Shown here piece after piece: positions 52,195 to 61,246 of a DNA stretch of 64,000 nt (the stretch's first letter is position 1; each line of letters starts with the position of its first letter). Source of the DNA: Clostridia bacterium. GTDB lineage: Bacteria; Bacillota; Clostridia; Christensenellales; Aristaeellaceae. The notes under the pieces are model-generated. The model made no database searches and had not been told where the DNA came from. It saw only the letters and a list, made by a program, of their open reading frames with translations. The stretch covers positions 179,743 through 243,742 of the forward strand of contig JAFXZS010000008.1 of the NCBI GenBank assembly GCA_017541105.1. Reading direction: 5' to 3'. A program made the position numbers and the translations under genes.

Positions 52195-53589
52195 TCATTT
52201 GTCCGAATGATGTGATTGTGTATTGTCTTTCCGGGGTTCTGTTCTTTCACTGTAAACCAGTGAGACGCTTTCATCGCCCAGGCCTTCCGTACTGCGTTTG
52301 TCAAAAAGGATGCGTATGGTTTCAAGCGCGATCTGGAGGTCCATAAACAGGGAAGCGCCGGAAATATACATCAGGTCCATCAGAAGCTTGTCATAGGGCG
52401 TGGTGTTATATTTCCCGTACACCTGTGCATAACCGGTCAGCCCGGCCTTCGCCTGAAGCCGCAGGCTGAATTCTGGCAGCTGTTTCTCATAAACTGCGGC
52501 AATTTCCGGCCGTTCAGGCCGCGGGCCTACGATACTCATATCCCCCGCGAAAATGTTCAGAAGCTGTGGAAGTTCATCCACACGGCAGGCCCGAATGATT
52601 CTCCCGACCTTTGTAATTCTTGGATCGTCTTTGCCGGAACTCAGTACCGCTCCGCTCATCTTTTCCGCGTCCACACACATGCTGCGGAATTTCAGGATCT
52701 TGAACTCTTTGCCGCCGATCGTCAGCCGGGTTTGCTTGTAAAACGCCGGACCCCCGTCCATTTTCACCGCAATGGCGGTCACCAGCATCACCGGAGAGAA
52801 AAGGATCAGCGCCACGCCTGAAAACGCAATATCCAGGATCCGCTTAAGCACCCTGTATTCTGACAGCGGCCGGTATCTTTTGCTGCGCAGGAAAGGAAGA
52901 TGCAGCATGTGCATCTGCTCCGCTCCGCTCATCAGCACATCGCCGACCCGGGGGATAATATATACCTGAATGTCCCTGTAGATGCATTCCTTCAGAATAT
53001 TGTTCCTTTCGCGGCTGTGGATTCCGCTCAAGAAGACCGTTTCGATCTCATCCAGAACGTCCAGATGGTTCAGGATTTCCTCCACCGGGATCACTTTCCG
53101 GATTTCATAGCGCTGTTCCAGCCCGTATGCGCTGATCAGTTTTTCAACCCCCTGCCGGGCGTCATAAACAACCAGCGTCCGCCACGGTTTGTGATGCTTA
53201 TAATACGATCGGTATTCCAGTTGGCAGAGGATAAAGATAATCACGCATTGACCCAGGAAACACAGAAATCCCGGGAACAAGTTGGGAAGCCAGATGGAGA
53301 GCATCCAGATCCCCAGTGCGGCGCAGACATCCGCCAATGCCGCGGAAATGATCTGGGAATAGATCATTTCGGTAATCCCTACTACGGAAGCCCGGAATCC
53401 GTCCAGTTTCAGGCACAGGGTATAATAGATTACGATATATACTGTAATGACCAGCGCGGAAACCTGTCTGGATGTGGCTGTTAACGTGTTCGGTTCGTAA
53501 TACAGAAACCAGCAAAGCAGAAAAGGACAGATCACCAGCAATGTATGAAATATTTTGATCATGTTCAGAGACATGATTCTTTTTTTCAT
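52195..53589 (-). CDS. Undecaprenyl-phosphate sugar phosphotransferase (capsule initiation)
   Basis: 464 residues. Four N-terminal membrane helices, a nucleotide-binding-like middle (TLVVYDARQGVEKLISAYGL), one more helix (about 270-295) and a C-terminal bacterial sugar transferase domain: FKILKFRSMCVDAE, DDPRITKVGRIIRACRVDELPQL, MSIVGPRPERPE, KAGLTGYAQVYGK. It links the first sugar phosphate to the lipid carrier. It is the first enzyme of the glycan block, just after the LoaP gene. Confidence 0.93.
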   Translation of the reverse strand: MKKRIMSLNMIKIFHTLLVICPFLLCWFLYYEPNTLTATSRQVSALVITVYIVIYYTLCLKLDGFRASVVGITEMIYSQIISAALADVCAALGIWMLSIWLPNLFPGFLCFLGQCVIIFILCQLEYRSYYKHHKPWRTLVVYDARQGVEKLISAYGLEQRYEIRKVIPVEEILNHLDVLDEIETVFLSGIHSRERNNILKECIYRDIQVYIIPRVGDVLMSGAEQMHMLHLPFLRSKRYRPLSEYRVLKRILDIAFSGVALILFSPVMLVTAIAVKMDGGPAFYKQTRLTIGGKEFKILKFRSMCVDAEKMSGAVLSSGKDDPRITKVGRIIRACRVDELPQLLNIFAGDMSIVGPRPERPEIAAVYEKQLPEFSLRLQAKAGLTGYAQVYGKYNTTPYDKLLMDLMYISGASLFMDLQIALETIRILFDKRSTEGLGDESVSLVYSERTEPRKDNTQSHHSDK

Positions 53590-53640
53590 TCTCCCACCAC
53601 CCGCTATATATTCAAGTGGAATTTTATCCTGCCATATTCT

Positions 53641-54117
53641 TTATTCTGTTCTGATGATCTCATATCCTGCCCACACCGTATGAATCTGTCCGTCAAATTC
53701 AAAGGAAACGCAGCATCTTTTTCTTTCACGGTCCAGTTTGACCACTTTTCCCTGCAGGTTTTCCCAGGCCGGATCCTTGATTCTGCATCGTCCGCCCTCC
53801 TGGATCAGGGGAATCGTGCCCATGACGCCTTCTCTGTGATAGATCATTTCTGCAAACTGCCGATCCTGCCCTTCCAGTTCGCCTTTCCCCAGAATCCGGA
53901 TAATCCCGTCGATATTAAAACGCCGGATGGTCGGCTCCTCCGTATAGAGAAAAAGGTAACCGGGAAGCCAGTCGTGGCTCGTTTCCGTCATGACGCCCTT
54001 CACCCATTTCCGTTGAACAAGCTGCGGAGAAAAGCATTGATATCCGCATGTTTTTCGGATGTACTCGGCAATCTGTCTGCATCGTTGTGTCTCACAGAAC
54101 AGACAATAGGCATGCAT
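53641..54117 (-). CDS. loaP: LoaP-type NusG paralogue (antiterminator)
   Basis: 158 residues. N-terminal NGN domain (YCLFCETQRCRQIAEYIRK, WLPGYLFLYTEE) and C-terminal KOW domain (GRCRIKDPAWENLQGKVVKL, CCVSFEFDGQIHTVW). The length and its place inside a long polysaccharide operon match LoaP, which keeps RNA polymerase going through terminators in large Clostridia and Bacillus operons. About 23 kb of co-directional genes follow. A hairpin with a U-run lies just upstream (54216-54248). LoaP usually recognises an RNA hairpin in the leader; I could not identify that element with confidence. Confidence 0.88.
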   Translation of the reverse strand: MHAYCLFCETQRCRQIAEYIRKTCGYQCFSPQLVQRKWVKGVMTETSHDWLPGYLFLYTEEPTIRRFNIDGIIRILGKGELEGQDRQFAEMIYHREGVMGTIPLIQEGGRCRIKDPAWENLQGKVVKLDRERKRCCVSFEFDGQIHTVWAGYEIIRTE

Positions 54118-54215
54118 CCGTCTGACCTCTCTTCCTGCATAGCTTCGCCGTCACGGAGTGCTTCATCCGGGGTTTTGAAATGCCATCCGCGTTATTCTCA
54201 AGCTATATAACCCTG

Positions 54216-54248
54216 AAAAAGGACGACCTGCCAATCCGGTCAGTGCCT
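54216..54248 (-). terminator. Possible intrinsic terminator between LCP and loaP
   Basis: Minus strand stem GG-AC-GACC with GGTC-GT-CC (two bulges) and a 9-base loop, followed by TTTTT. It could end transcription after the first three genes, with LoaP needed to pass it or others like it. Confidence 0.45.
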
Positions 54249-54262
54249 CCGTTTTCCGGTTC

Positions 54263-55342
54263 TCAGTCCTCCGCAAACAGGAATTCCTTGATCGCGGCCT
54301 CATTGGCCGCATAATCCACAATGTGCCCTTTCGTCCCGGCGACAATATCATACTCCTGCGTAGCTTCCAGCGGTAATACGAGATATGTCAGAAAATCATC
54401 AAAGATGCTGACGCCCTGGCGGGATGCCAGATAGGCTGCGCGGACCAGCGCGTTGGAAATATTCTGGATATCCTCCTCGGAAAGATTATGATAGGCCATC
54501 TGGAAAATCGGAGCCATTTCCGTTCGCAGAAAGGACAGATCCTCTTCTGTCATATCATCCAGATTGATCGCCCTGCGGTTGTTCAGATTCTCCGGATAAC
54601 CGGATTCGTTTGTATACAGAATGACTTTCTGCCTGATGTTACTGCCGACACTGCTGAACAGGTTTGCAATCACCTTGACCTCCCGCATGCAGCAATTATA
54701 GACGGAGTCATACTGCAGCCATCCGAAACCTACCGCCTGCAGGCCGTTCAGCTGTGTTTCCGGACCGTATTCTGACAGATAATTCTCCTCAGCCAGCTGC
54801 TCTACCATCATCTGGCTGAGCAGGCCCATATTGGCCTGCGCCTGAATGTTTTCCTTTTTGGCAGCCACCATACCGTTCAACGCGTTGCGCTCCGCTCTGG
54901 AAACATCCACTTTCACACCGCCGTACGCGTCGATCAGGGAAGCCAGATTCAGATAATTCAGCGACATAAACAGTTTAATATCCATATTGAAGTTGGCATT
55001 GAATACTCTCATGGTTTCTTCAGGACCGTTATTCCGGTAGGGCATGTCAAGTCTCTGCAGCACATCATACCCCTGATACCGGATAAATGTATCCCACGTC
55101 AGCATCATCAGCCGGATTTTCCCCGTATCCGGATTCATGGAGACAACCATCATGGTGTTCCCGGCGTTTCCGCCCGTGTTGCTCATCCCCTCGTTACAGA
55201 CCAGAACAAAATCCACCCATCCCCGTTCGTCCTTCGGCAGATCCTCTGCCGGAGCAGAAAACGGAAACAGGACGAGAATCAGCGCGGTCACACCTGCCAT
55301 CCATTTCACAAGCATCTTCCTGCGGATCATTCTGTTCTTCAT
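54263..55342 (-). CDS. LytR-CpsA-Psr (LCP) family protein
   Basis: 359 residues with a signal peptide or anchor (MLVKWMAGVTALILVLFPF). The LCP core is recognisable: TMMVVSMNPDTGKIRLMMLTWDTFI, DIKLFMSLNYLNLASLIDAYGGVKVDV and LNGLQAVGFGWLQYDS near the usual catalytic Arg region. LCP enzymes move finished polymers from the lipid carrier to peptidoglycan. The typical R-x-D-x-D end of the motif is not obvious, so catalytic residues deserve checking. It is 20 bases after the giant repeat protein. Confidence 0.82.
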   Translation of the reverse strand: MKNRMIRRKMLVKWMAGVTALILVLFPFSAPAEDLPKDERGWVDFVLVCNEGMSNTGGNAGNTMMVVSMNPDTGKIRLMMLTWDTFIRYQGYDVLQRLDMPYRNNGPEETMRVFNANFNMDIKLFMSLNYLNLASLIDAYGGVKVDVSRAERNALNGMVAAKKENIQAQANMGLLSQMMVEQLAEENYLSEYGPETQLNGLQAVGFGWLQYDSVYNCCMREVKVIANLFSSVGSNIRQKVILYTNESGYPENLNNRRAINLDDMTEEDLSFLRTEMAPIFQMAYHNLSEEDIQNISNALVRAAYLASRQGVSIFDDFLTYLVLPLEATQEYDIVAGTKGHIVDYAANEAAIKEFLFAED

Positions 55343-55362
55343 ATCTGAATCTTTCCTTTCGG

Positions 55363-58300
55363 TTACGGCACCTGCTGCAGGTCTTGATCATACCTGCTTG
55401 AAATAATCAGGTTGCCTTCCTCATCATAATAACCGTTCCAGCTGGCGATACCGTCCTTGTTATTTGTCAGTTTGTTGTAGCGGTCCAGATAGCGTTCGGA
55501 AATCAGCCGTCCTTCACTGTCGTAACCGCGTTCCACGCTGAAATATCCATCACTGCAATTTGTCTGGGCATGGACTGCATCATAATACCCTTCCCAGACC
55601 CGGTTGCCGTTATCGTCTTCTTCATACTCCAGAATCGCGTAATTTTCTGTCGTCAGAATCGGTTGGCCGTTCGGATCAATATAGGTGATGACATGGATAC
55701 GGGTAGCCGGATAATAGAGCATCGTCATCCCCCATGCCCCATTATTGGCCGCGATGGGATCGCCCTTCTGGTCCTGATAATACTGGAAATATTTCGAAAC
55801 ATTTGTACTGTCGCTCAGATCGTAATCATACAGAATACTGGCATATCCATCGCTGTTGATCACAGGGTTTCCTTCTTCATCCAACCAGGATTCACGTTCC
55901 AGATTGGCATAGGCATTATAGTCCATGCGAACGCCGAACACGCCGTTCACTGCGATTGCTTTTCCGTTCTCGTCAAAGTATCGGATCAGGGAAACCTCCC
56001 CCCGGCTGGTGTATTCCCGGATCACTCTTGCGCTCCCTTCCGGGCCAATTGCCGGTTTGCCGTCCAGGCCGAAATAATCGCTCTCAATCGCCCTGCCGTA
56101 TTGATCATACGTCTGAATAATGGAAGCATAGAGGTCTTCTTCTGTGGCTGCTTCATTCTGAACATTCATGACATATGTGCGGTCCACAGCGTTTTCGGAA
56201 ATCAGGGTACGACGGCTGTATCCCTCAGCAATTGCAATGGGTTCCTGATTTTCACCCAGATAGTATTCTTCCTGGATCAGTCCGCTCGCTGTATAAGTTA
56301 CTTCGTGAACGGCGTATCCCTCCTTGTTCAGGACCAGCCTTTCATATTCGTCATAATAGTACTCGCTCAGAATGCGGTCCTGATCATCATAGTCCAGATA
56401 CGCAGCCGCATACCGTGCATCCAGCGGAATCACACCCAGATGCTTCGTATCATAATACTGTTCGGAAATCATGTTTCCCAGGTCATCATAGGTATAAACA
56501 ACCATGGCGTATTTCATCTGCGTATCCGTCAGATTGCCTTCAGTATCATAATAAGCTTCTTCCGTAACATTCCCCAAAGTATTATAAACCATGGTCTTTT
56601 TTGCATATCCGCGGAGACAGTTGAGCGGATTCCCTGCACGGTCATAATAGCTGATTGAAGTTTCACGTCCGGCCAGGTCATAGGTATACCGGACTTCCGC
56701 GTACTGCCCGGCATATAGCGTCGCTGTTCCGACCGTATCATAATACTTCACGGAAAGTGTTTTGCCATCCGGATCCACTTCCCTGCGCAGCCAGGAAAAC
56801 TGATAGCTATTGTGAATAGCAGGCTTTCCGTAGGCTGTCAGCAGATGCTCTTCTGTGCAGTGATTGCGCTCATCGTATGTGTAAAGAATCTCACTGTAGC
56901 CGTATTGACACCATGTCAGTTCTCCCGCTTTATTGTAGTAGGACTGGCGAATCAGATTGTCTGAATTGTCGTAAGCATAACTGATTGCGCTGTAGCCGCT
57001 GGTCAGCGTAAGGGGCTGGCCTTCTTCATCCAGATAAGCGTGCCGGATTATGCGCTTCCTTTCATCCCAGGTATTGCGTTCCATAGCATAACCGGCAGAA
57101 CACCGAACCGGATTGTCATTCAGATCCAGATAGGTTTCTGTCAGAATACTGCCGTTCTTATCCACAGTTCGGATCACCGCGGAATACCCGGCACTGATAT
57201 ATGTCCGGTTATTCCTCTCATCCAGATAGGTCAACCGGGTTACATACTGGTTTTCGTTGTACTGGTACTGAACGGTTGCGTAGCCATCCTTGAACAGGGT
57301 GGGTTGCCCGGATATATCCACAAAGGTTGTACGCCAAACTTTACCCTGCACGCCGTACTCATACTGAATGCCCGCATAGCCTGCGGCAATCTGTGTCGGC
57401 ATGCCCTGCCGGTTCAGATATGTTTCGCTGATCTTGCGATCCTGAACATCATAGCCGTACAGGATCGTGGCATATCCCATTGCTGTTTCCACCGGCTGCA
57501 GAGACGAATTCATATATTCAACGCGCACCAGATTTCCCCGGGTATCATAGGCCAGCCGATGGGAAGCAATGCGGTCGGTCAGGGAAGCAATGCGTTCCTG
57601 TTCATCCAGATACTGTTCCAGAATCACGTGGTTATACTTGTCATATTCGCGCTGCCAGACACTGAAGCCTTCCGGTACCCGCGTCAGTTTGTCCTGCTCA
57701 TCCAGATAGCGTACCTGCAGGGTATTCCCGGCATTATCATACACATAGCCAATGGCGGAGAAACCTTTTTCAATGGTGATGCGCGCCATGGACGCATCCA
57801 GATAGCTCTCCTGGATCTTGCGGTTTCGTGCGTCATATTTATACTCAATCGCAGCATATCCGCCCGTGATCATGACGATATCTTCATTATAGTAATAGAC
57901 AGAGAGGATGCAGTTTCCGGCTTCGTCATACTCGTGCGTAATCCGGTTGTGTCCGTCAGGCAGCAGGGTGGGCTGTCCTTCGAAGATGAACCACGCCTCT
58001 TCTGTACAATTTCCGTTGATATCCCGTGTATAGGTGATGTAGCTGTACCGGCCGGCCTGAAGAATATACTGTCTGTCAGCGCCAAAGTATCCGATGCTCG
58101 TCTGGTATCCCTGTTCATTCCAGGTCTGGACAATCCTTGCGTAACCTTCCGGCTGAACAATCAGGTTCCCTTTCCCGTCAGAGTATTCTTCTGTCAGGAG
58201 ATGCCCCATCTGGTCATAGGTGCACTCTTTCAACGCAAACCCCTTGGTTGAAATGACAGGCTGTCCGTCCAGTCCGAAATAGGCTTCTGTCAGTACATTT

Positions 58301-61224
58301 CCCATATGGTCATAGGTATAATACAGGGCCGCGTAATCACCGCGCAGCATATAGGGGGTTCCGGTTTCGTCGTAATAGCATTCGCTGAGAAGACGGTTTT
58401 CACTGTCAAACTCACGTTCCACGCGCGCTGCGCCGGCTACGACATTGGTAATTCTGCCGTTTTCATCGTAATAGACTTCGCGGATCAGATTCCCGTTCAG
58501 ATCGTATTCCCGGATAAAGGAGGAATACCCATCCAGGTTTTCGGTGGGCTTTCCGTCCGTACCGTAATACGCTTCAGACAGCTGGCGTCCTTCCGAATCC
58601 CAGGTATTGATCACCTTATGATAACCCCGGGAGATGGCTGTCGGTTCCAGGCTGGAGTTAAAATATGCTTCGCTTGTCTTGTTTCCCTGATAATCGTATG
58701 TAAGTTCCATCCGGGCATATCCAAAGGATGTATCCGCTGGCTGCCGGTCGGGCCCAAGATACATAACAGCGGTCATGACCCCGTTCGCGTCGTATTCCTG
58801 GGTCAGAACAGAATACTTGTCCCGGTTGACAATCAGGCTGCCGTCCGCATCATAATACGCTTCTTCCAGCACATGGCCCAGGTGGTCGCATAAGCGTTCA
58901 AAGCGGGCATACCCGGCAAACGCGGGGACTGTTGGCTGTCCGAACGCGTCATAATAGGCCCGCATAAGCAGGTTTCCGTACAGGTCATATTGCTGTTCAT
59001 ACGAAGAATACCCGGAGGTGCACAGAACGGGATTGCCGGCCTGATCCAGGTAAGCCGTCGATTTCAGAAGCCCTGTCTGCTCGTCATATGCCATTCTTCT
59101 TGCTGCGTATCCGTCGCTGATCAGAACCGGCTTCAGATCTGTCCCGAAATAAGCCTCATAAACCAAATGATGATTGTTGTCATATGCCCGTTCAGTTCTT
59201 GCCCGCCCGTTGACGTGAACAAGTTCATCCTCCGCGTTATAATATGTCGTGGATATGATATTTCCATTCACATCATAACTGTAGGCAATGGACGCATATC
59301 CTTCCGACTGCGTCAGAGGGTCTCCGGAAGCGGTAAAGTATTTCTCATGCGTGTGATGGCCGGAAGGATCATAGCTGTGTACCTGCGCGGCAAAAACACC
59401 GCCGACAGTGGTCAACTGACCGTTTTCATCAAGGTAGATTTCCCACAGCAGGCTTCCGTCCCTGTTATACTCCCGGTACACAGCCGCATATCCGGCATAG
59501 CCTTTAAAAGGTTTCCCTTCGCTGTCGTAATAACGGACGGACGTCTGCAAAAGATCTCCGTTATAACTGTATTCAACCCGATGCGCTCCGTTGGAAACCG
59601 ATGTATCCGGATTCCCTGAAGCATCCAGAAACTCCTCAGAGACCAGCAGATTTTTAAGCGGTCCGCCGTAGCTCATTTTCCGGGCATAGCAGCCGTCCGT
59701 GCTTTCACAGGGCTGCCTGTTCTGATCAAAGTATTCTTCATAAATCGGAGGCGCAGTATTGTCCAGGTTTTCATATACATAGCGGATTGTTGCGAATTGC
59801 CGCTCGTCATTCCGGACCGGTTCCCAGTTGTCATCATAATAGGTTGTCTGTGTCACCTGGCCGTGATAGTTCCTGTCATTGACCAGGCCTGCATATCCTG
59901 CCTTCACCGGAATAAGCTTCAGATCCGTACCGTAACGCTTCTCCTGCTGGATCGGATCGGCGAACAGATCCCAGAGTTCCTCCTCATTGTACCCGGTATA
60001 ACCCTTATAATAAACCCGTTCCAGGCGTGCGTACCCTCCCAGGCACATGGTGTATTCATCCACTGTATCATAGTAGGTGACACGCCAGTCATACCCCAGC
60101 CCGCTATATTCATATTCGGCCATGGAATATCCGTATGTCGTTGTGGTACGCTGATCATCTGCGCCGAAATAACGTTCAAAATGCGTTTTGTCTGAGGATC
60201 CATAGTATTCAAACGTAACCTTGGCATAGCCTTCCAGTACTTTCACAAGGCTTCCGTCCGCATCCCAGAACGCTGTCTCTGTTGTGCGTCCCAGTCCGTC
60301 AAACTGATGTGTAACAGAAGCATAGCCATCGGAAGACAGAATCGGTTCATCATCTGTGCCGAAATAATCGGTACGCAGCAAATGGCCGTCATTGTCATAG
60401 GTATTTTCCTGGCGATGCCAGTGTTCCGACCCCAGCACTTTCTGCCCGTCAGCTTTTTCAATGGTACAGGTCAGCAGCAGCGGCAGGTATTCGCCGCCTG
60501 TGCCCTGAACGGGAGCCGGAATCAGCTGGTCAAGCGCCACATAATCCAGAGCGATGTCCTGTGTCACGTATTTCTTTGGCGCATACACAAAAACCACAAC
60601 TTCCCCGCCTTCAGACCCGATCAGGGGGGATCCGTCCGCATCATAATAACTTTTGGTGACAATCGTTCTCTCTCTTGTCGCTTTTCTGTCGTACAGAATC
60701 TGAGCATACCCGCCGTTGGGCCGCGTCAGTTCTCCGCTGGCATTAAAGTATTCACTGGAAACAAGATTGTTGTCTTTCCAGGTATCCCGTCGGTAACTGT
60801 ACTCCCCTGGGATTTCTGCACGGCTCCCATCCGCGGCGTAACGATCCTCCGTAAGCACATGAGACTCTTTATTCCTGTCCGTAAAATAGGTGTACTCTGC
60901 CCGGGCATACCCTTTGTCGATAACCACAGGTTCCCCGGAAAGGCCGTAATATGCCTCCATAATCAGGTTGCTGTGCTGATCCCATTTATACTCCGCATAA
61001 TGGAAACCCCGGTTGTTGAGCGCGGGATCCCCGTTCAGATCATGCGTGGTTTCCCGAACCAGATTTCCCTGGTCATTCCAGGCGCAGTCTGTTTCCGTCA
61101 CGGCGGGAAGATCGAGTGTTCCCTTCCCCTCCGCCGCAGAAAAACAGATTACTGCGGCTATCATTAGAATCAGCAGGATTCCGGCCCATCGTTGCATCTT
61201 CATCAATCGTACAACCTCGATCAT
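55363..61224 (-). CDS. Giant secreted protein of about 32-residue YD-like repeats
   Basis: 1953 residues. A signal peptide (MQRWAGILLILMIAAVICF) precedes more than fifty tandem repeats of 32-33 residues with the pattern GYA.....YD..GN....E.YYD..G.P. The repeats resemble Rhs/YD or YwqK/MORN-like modules, but none of the toxin, core or peptidase parts of Rhs proteins is present. It lies between the CpsC/D and LCP genes, so an envelope role linked to capsule assembly or anchoring is likely; function unknown. ATG 61203 and 61197 are alternative starts. The same repeat appears at 30898-32418 and 63085-64000. Confidence 0.85.
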   Translation of the reverse strand: MIEVVRLMKMQRWAGILLILMIAAVICFSAAEGKGTLDLPAVTETDCAWNDQGNLVRETTHDLNGDPALNNRGFHYAEYKWDQHSNLIMEAYYGLSGEPVVIDKGYARAEYTYFTDRNKESHVLTEDRYAADGSRAEIPGEYSYRRDTWKDNNLVSSEYFNASGELTRPNGGYAQILYDRKATRERTIVTKSYYDADGSPLIGSEGGEVVVFVYAPKKYVTQDIALDYVALDQLIPAPVQGTGGEYLPLLLTCTIEKADGQKVLGSEHWHRQENTYDNDGHLLRTDYFGTDDEPILSSDGYASVTHQFDGLGRTTETAFWDADGSLVKVLEGYAKVTFEYYGSSDKTHFERYFGADDQRTTTTYGYSMAEYEYSGLGYDWRVTYYDTVDEYTMCLGGYARLERVYYKGYTGYNEEELWDLFADPIQQEKRYGTDLKLIPVKAGYAGLVNDRNYHGQVTQTTYYDDNWEPVRNDERQFATIRYVYENLDNTAPPIYEEYFDQNRQPCESTDGCYARKMSYGGPLKNLLVSEEFLDASGNPDTSVSNGAHRVEYSYNGDLLQTSVRYYDSEGKPFKGYAGYAAVYREYNRDGSLLWEIYLDENGQLTTVGGVFAAQVHSYDPSGHHTHEKYFTASGDPLTQSEGYASIAYSYDVNGNIISTTYYNAEDELVHVNGRARTERAYDNNHHLVYEAYFGTDLKPVLISDGYAARRMAYDEQTGLLKSTAYLDQAGNPVLCTSGYSSYEQQYDLYGNLLMRAYYDAFGQPTVPAFAGYARFERLCDHLGHVLEEAYYDADGSLIVNRDKYSVLTQEYDANGVMTAVMYLGPDRQPADTSFGYARMELTYDYQGNKTSEAYFNSSLEPTAISRGYHKVINTWDSEGRQLSEAYYGTDGKPTENLDGYSSFIREYDLNGNLIREVYYDENGRITNVVAGAARVEREFDSENRLLSECYYDETGTPYMLRGDYAALYYTYDHMGNVLTEAYFGLDGQPVISTKGFALKECTYDQMGHLLTEEYSDGKGNLIVQPEGYARIVQTWNEQGYQTSIGYFGADRQYILQAGRYSYITYTRDINGNCTEEAWFIFEGQPTLLPDGHNRITHEYDEAGNCILSVYYYNEDIVMITGGYAAIEYKYDARNRKIQESYLDASMARITIEKGFSAIGYVYDNAGNTLQVRYLDEQDKLTRVPEGFSVWQREYDKYNHVILEQYLDEQERIASLTDRIASHRLAYDTRGNLVRVEYMNSSLQPVETAMGYATILYGYDVQDRKISETYLNRQGMPTQIAAGYAGIQYEYGVQGKVWRTTFVDISGQPTLFKDGYATVQYQYNENQYVTRLTYLDERNNRTYISAGYSAVIRTVDKNGSILTETYLDLNDNPVRCSAGYAMERNTWDERKRIIRHAYLDEEGQPLTLTSGYSAISYAYDNSDNLIRQSYYNKAGELTWCQYGYSEILYTYDERNHCTEEHLLTAYGKPAIHNSYQFSWLRREVDPDGKTLSVKYYDTVGTATLYAGQYAEVRYTYDLAGRETSISYYDRAGNPLNCLRGYAKKTMVYNTLGNVTEEAYYDTEGNLTDTQMKYAMVVYTYDDLGNMISEQYYDTKHLGVIPLDARYAAAYLDYDDQDRILSEYYYDEYERLVLNKEGYAVHEVTYTASGLIQEEYYLGENQEPIAIAEGYSRRTLISENAVDRTYVMNVQNEAATEEDLYASIIQTYDQYGRAIESDYFGLDGKPAIGPEGSARVIREYTSRGEVSLIRYFDENGKAIAVNGVFGVRMDYNAYANLERESWLDEEGNPVINSDGYASILYDYDLSDSTNVSKYFQYYQDQKGDPIAANNGAWGMTMLYYPATRIHVITYIDPNGQPILTTENYAILEYEEDDNGNRVWEGYYDAVHAQTNCSDGYFSVERGYDSEGRLISERYLDRYNKLTNNKDGIASWNGYYDEEGNLIISSRYDQDLQQVP

Positions 61225-61246
61225 CAGAAATCTCTAGAGGATTTCC

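Noticed and set aside
56175-59619. Several plus-strand open frames opposite the giant repeat gene
   Set aside because: The repeated coding sequence leaves antisense frames open by periodicity; none has a start context or domain.
55363-61224. Rhs polymorphic toxin
   Set aside because: Repeats are YD-like, but there is no Rhs core motif, C-terminal toxin variation or downstream immunity gene; the next gene is an LCP protein.
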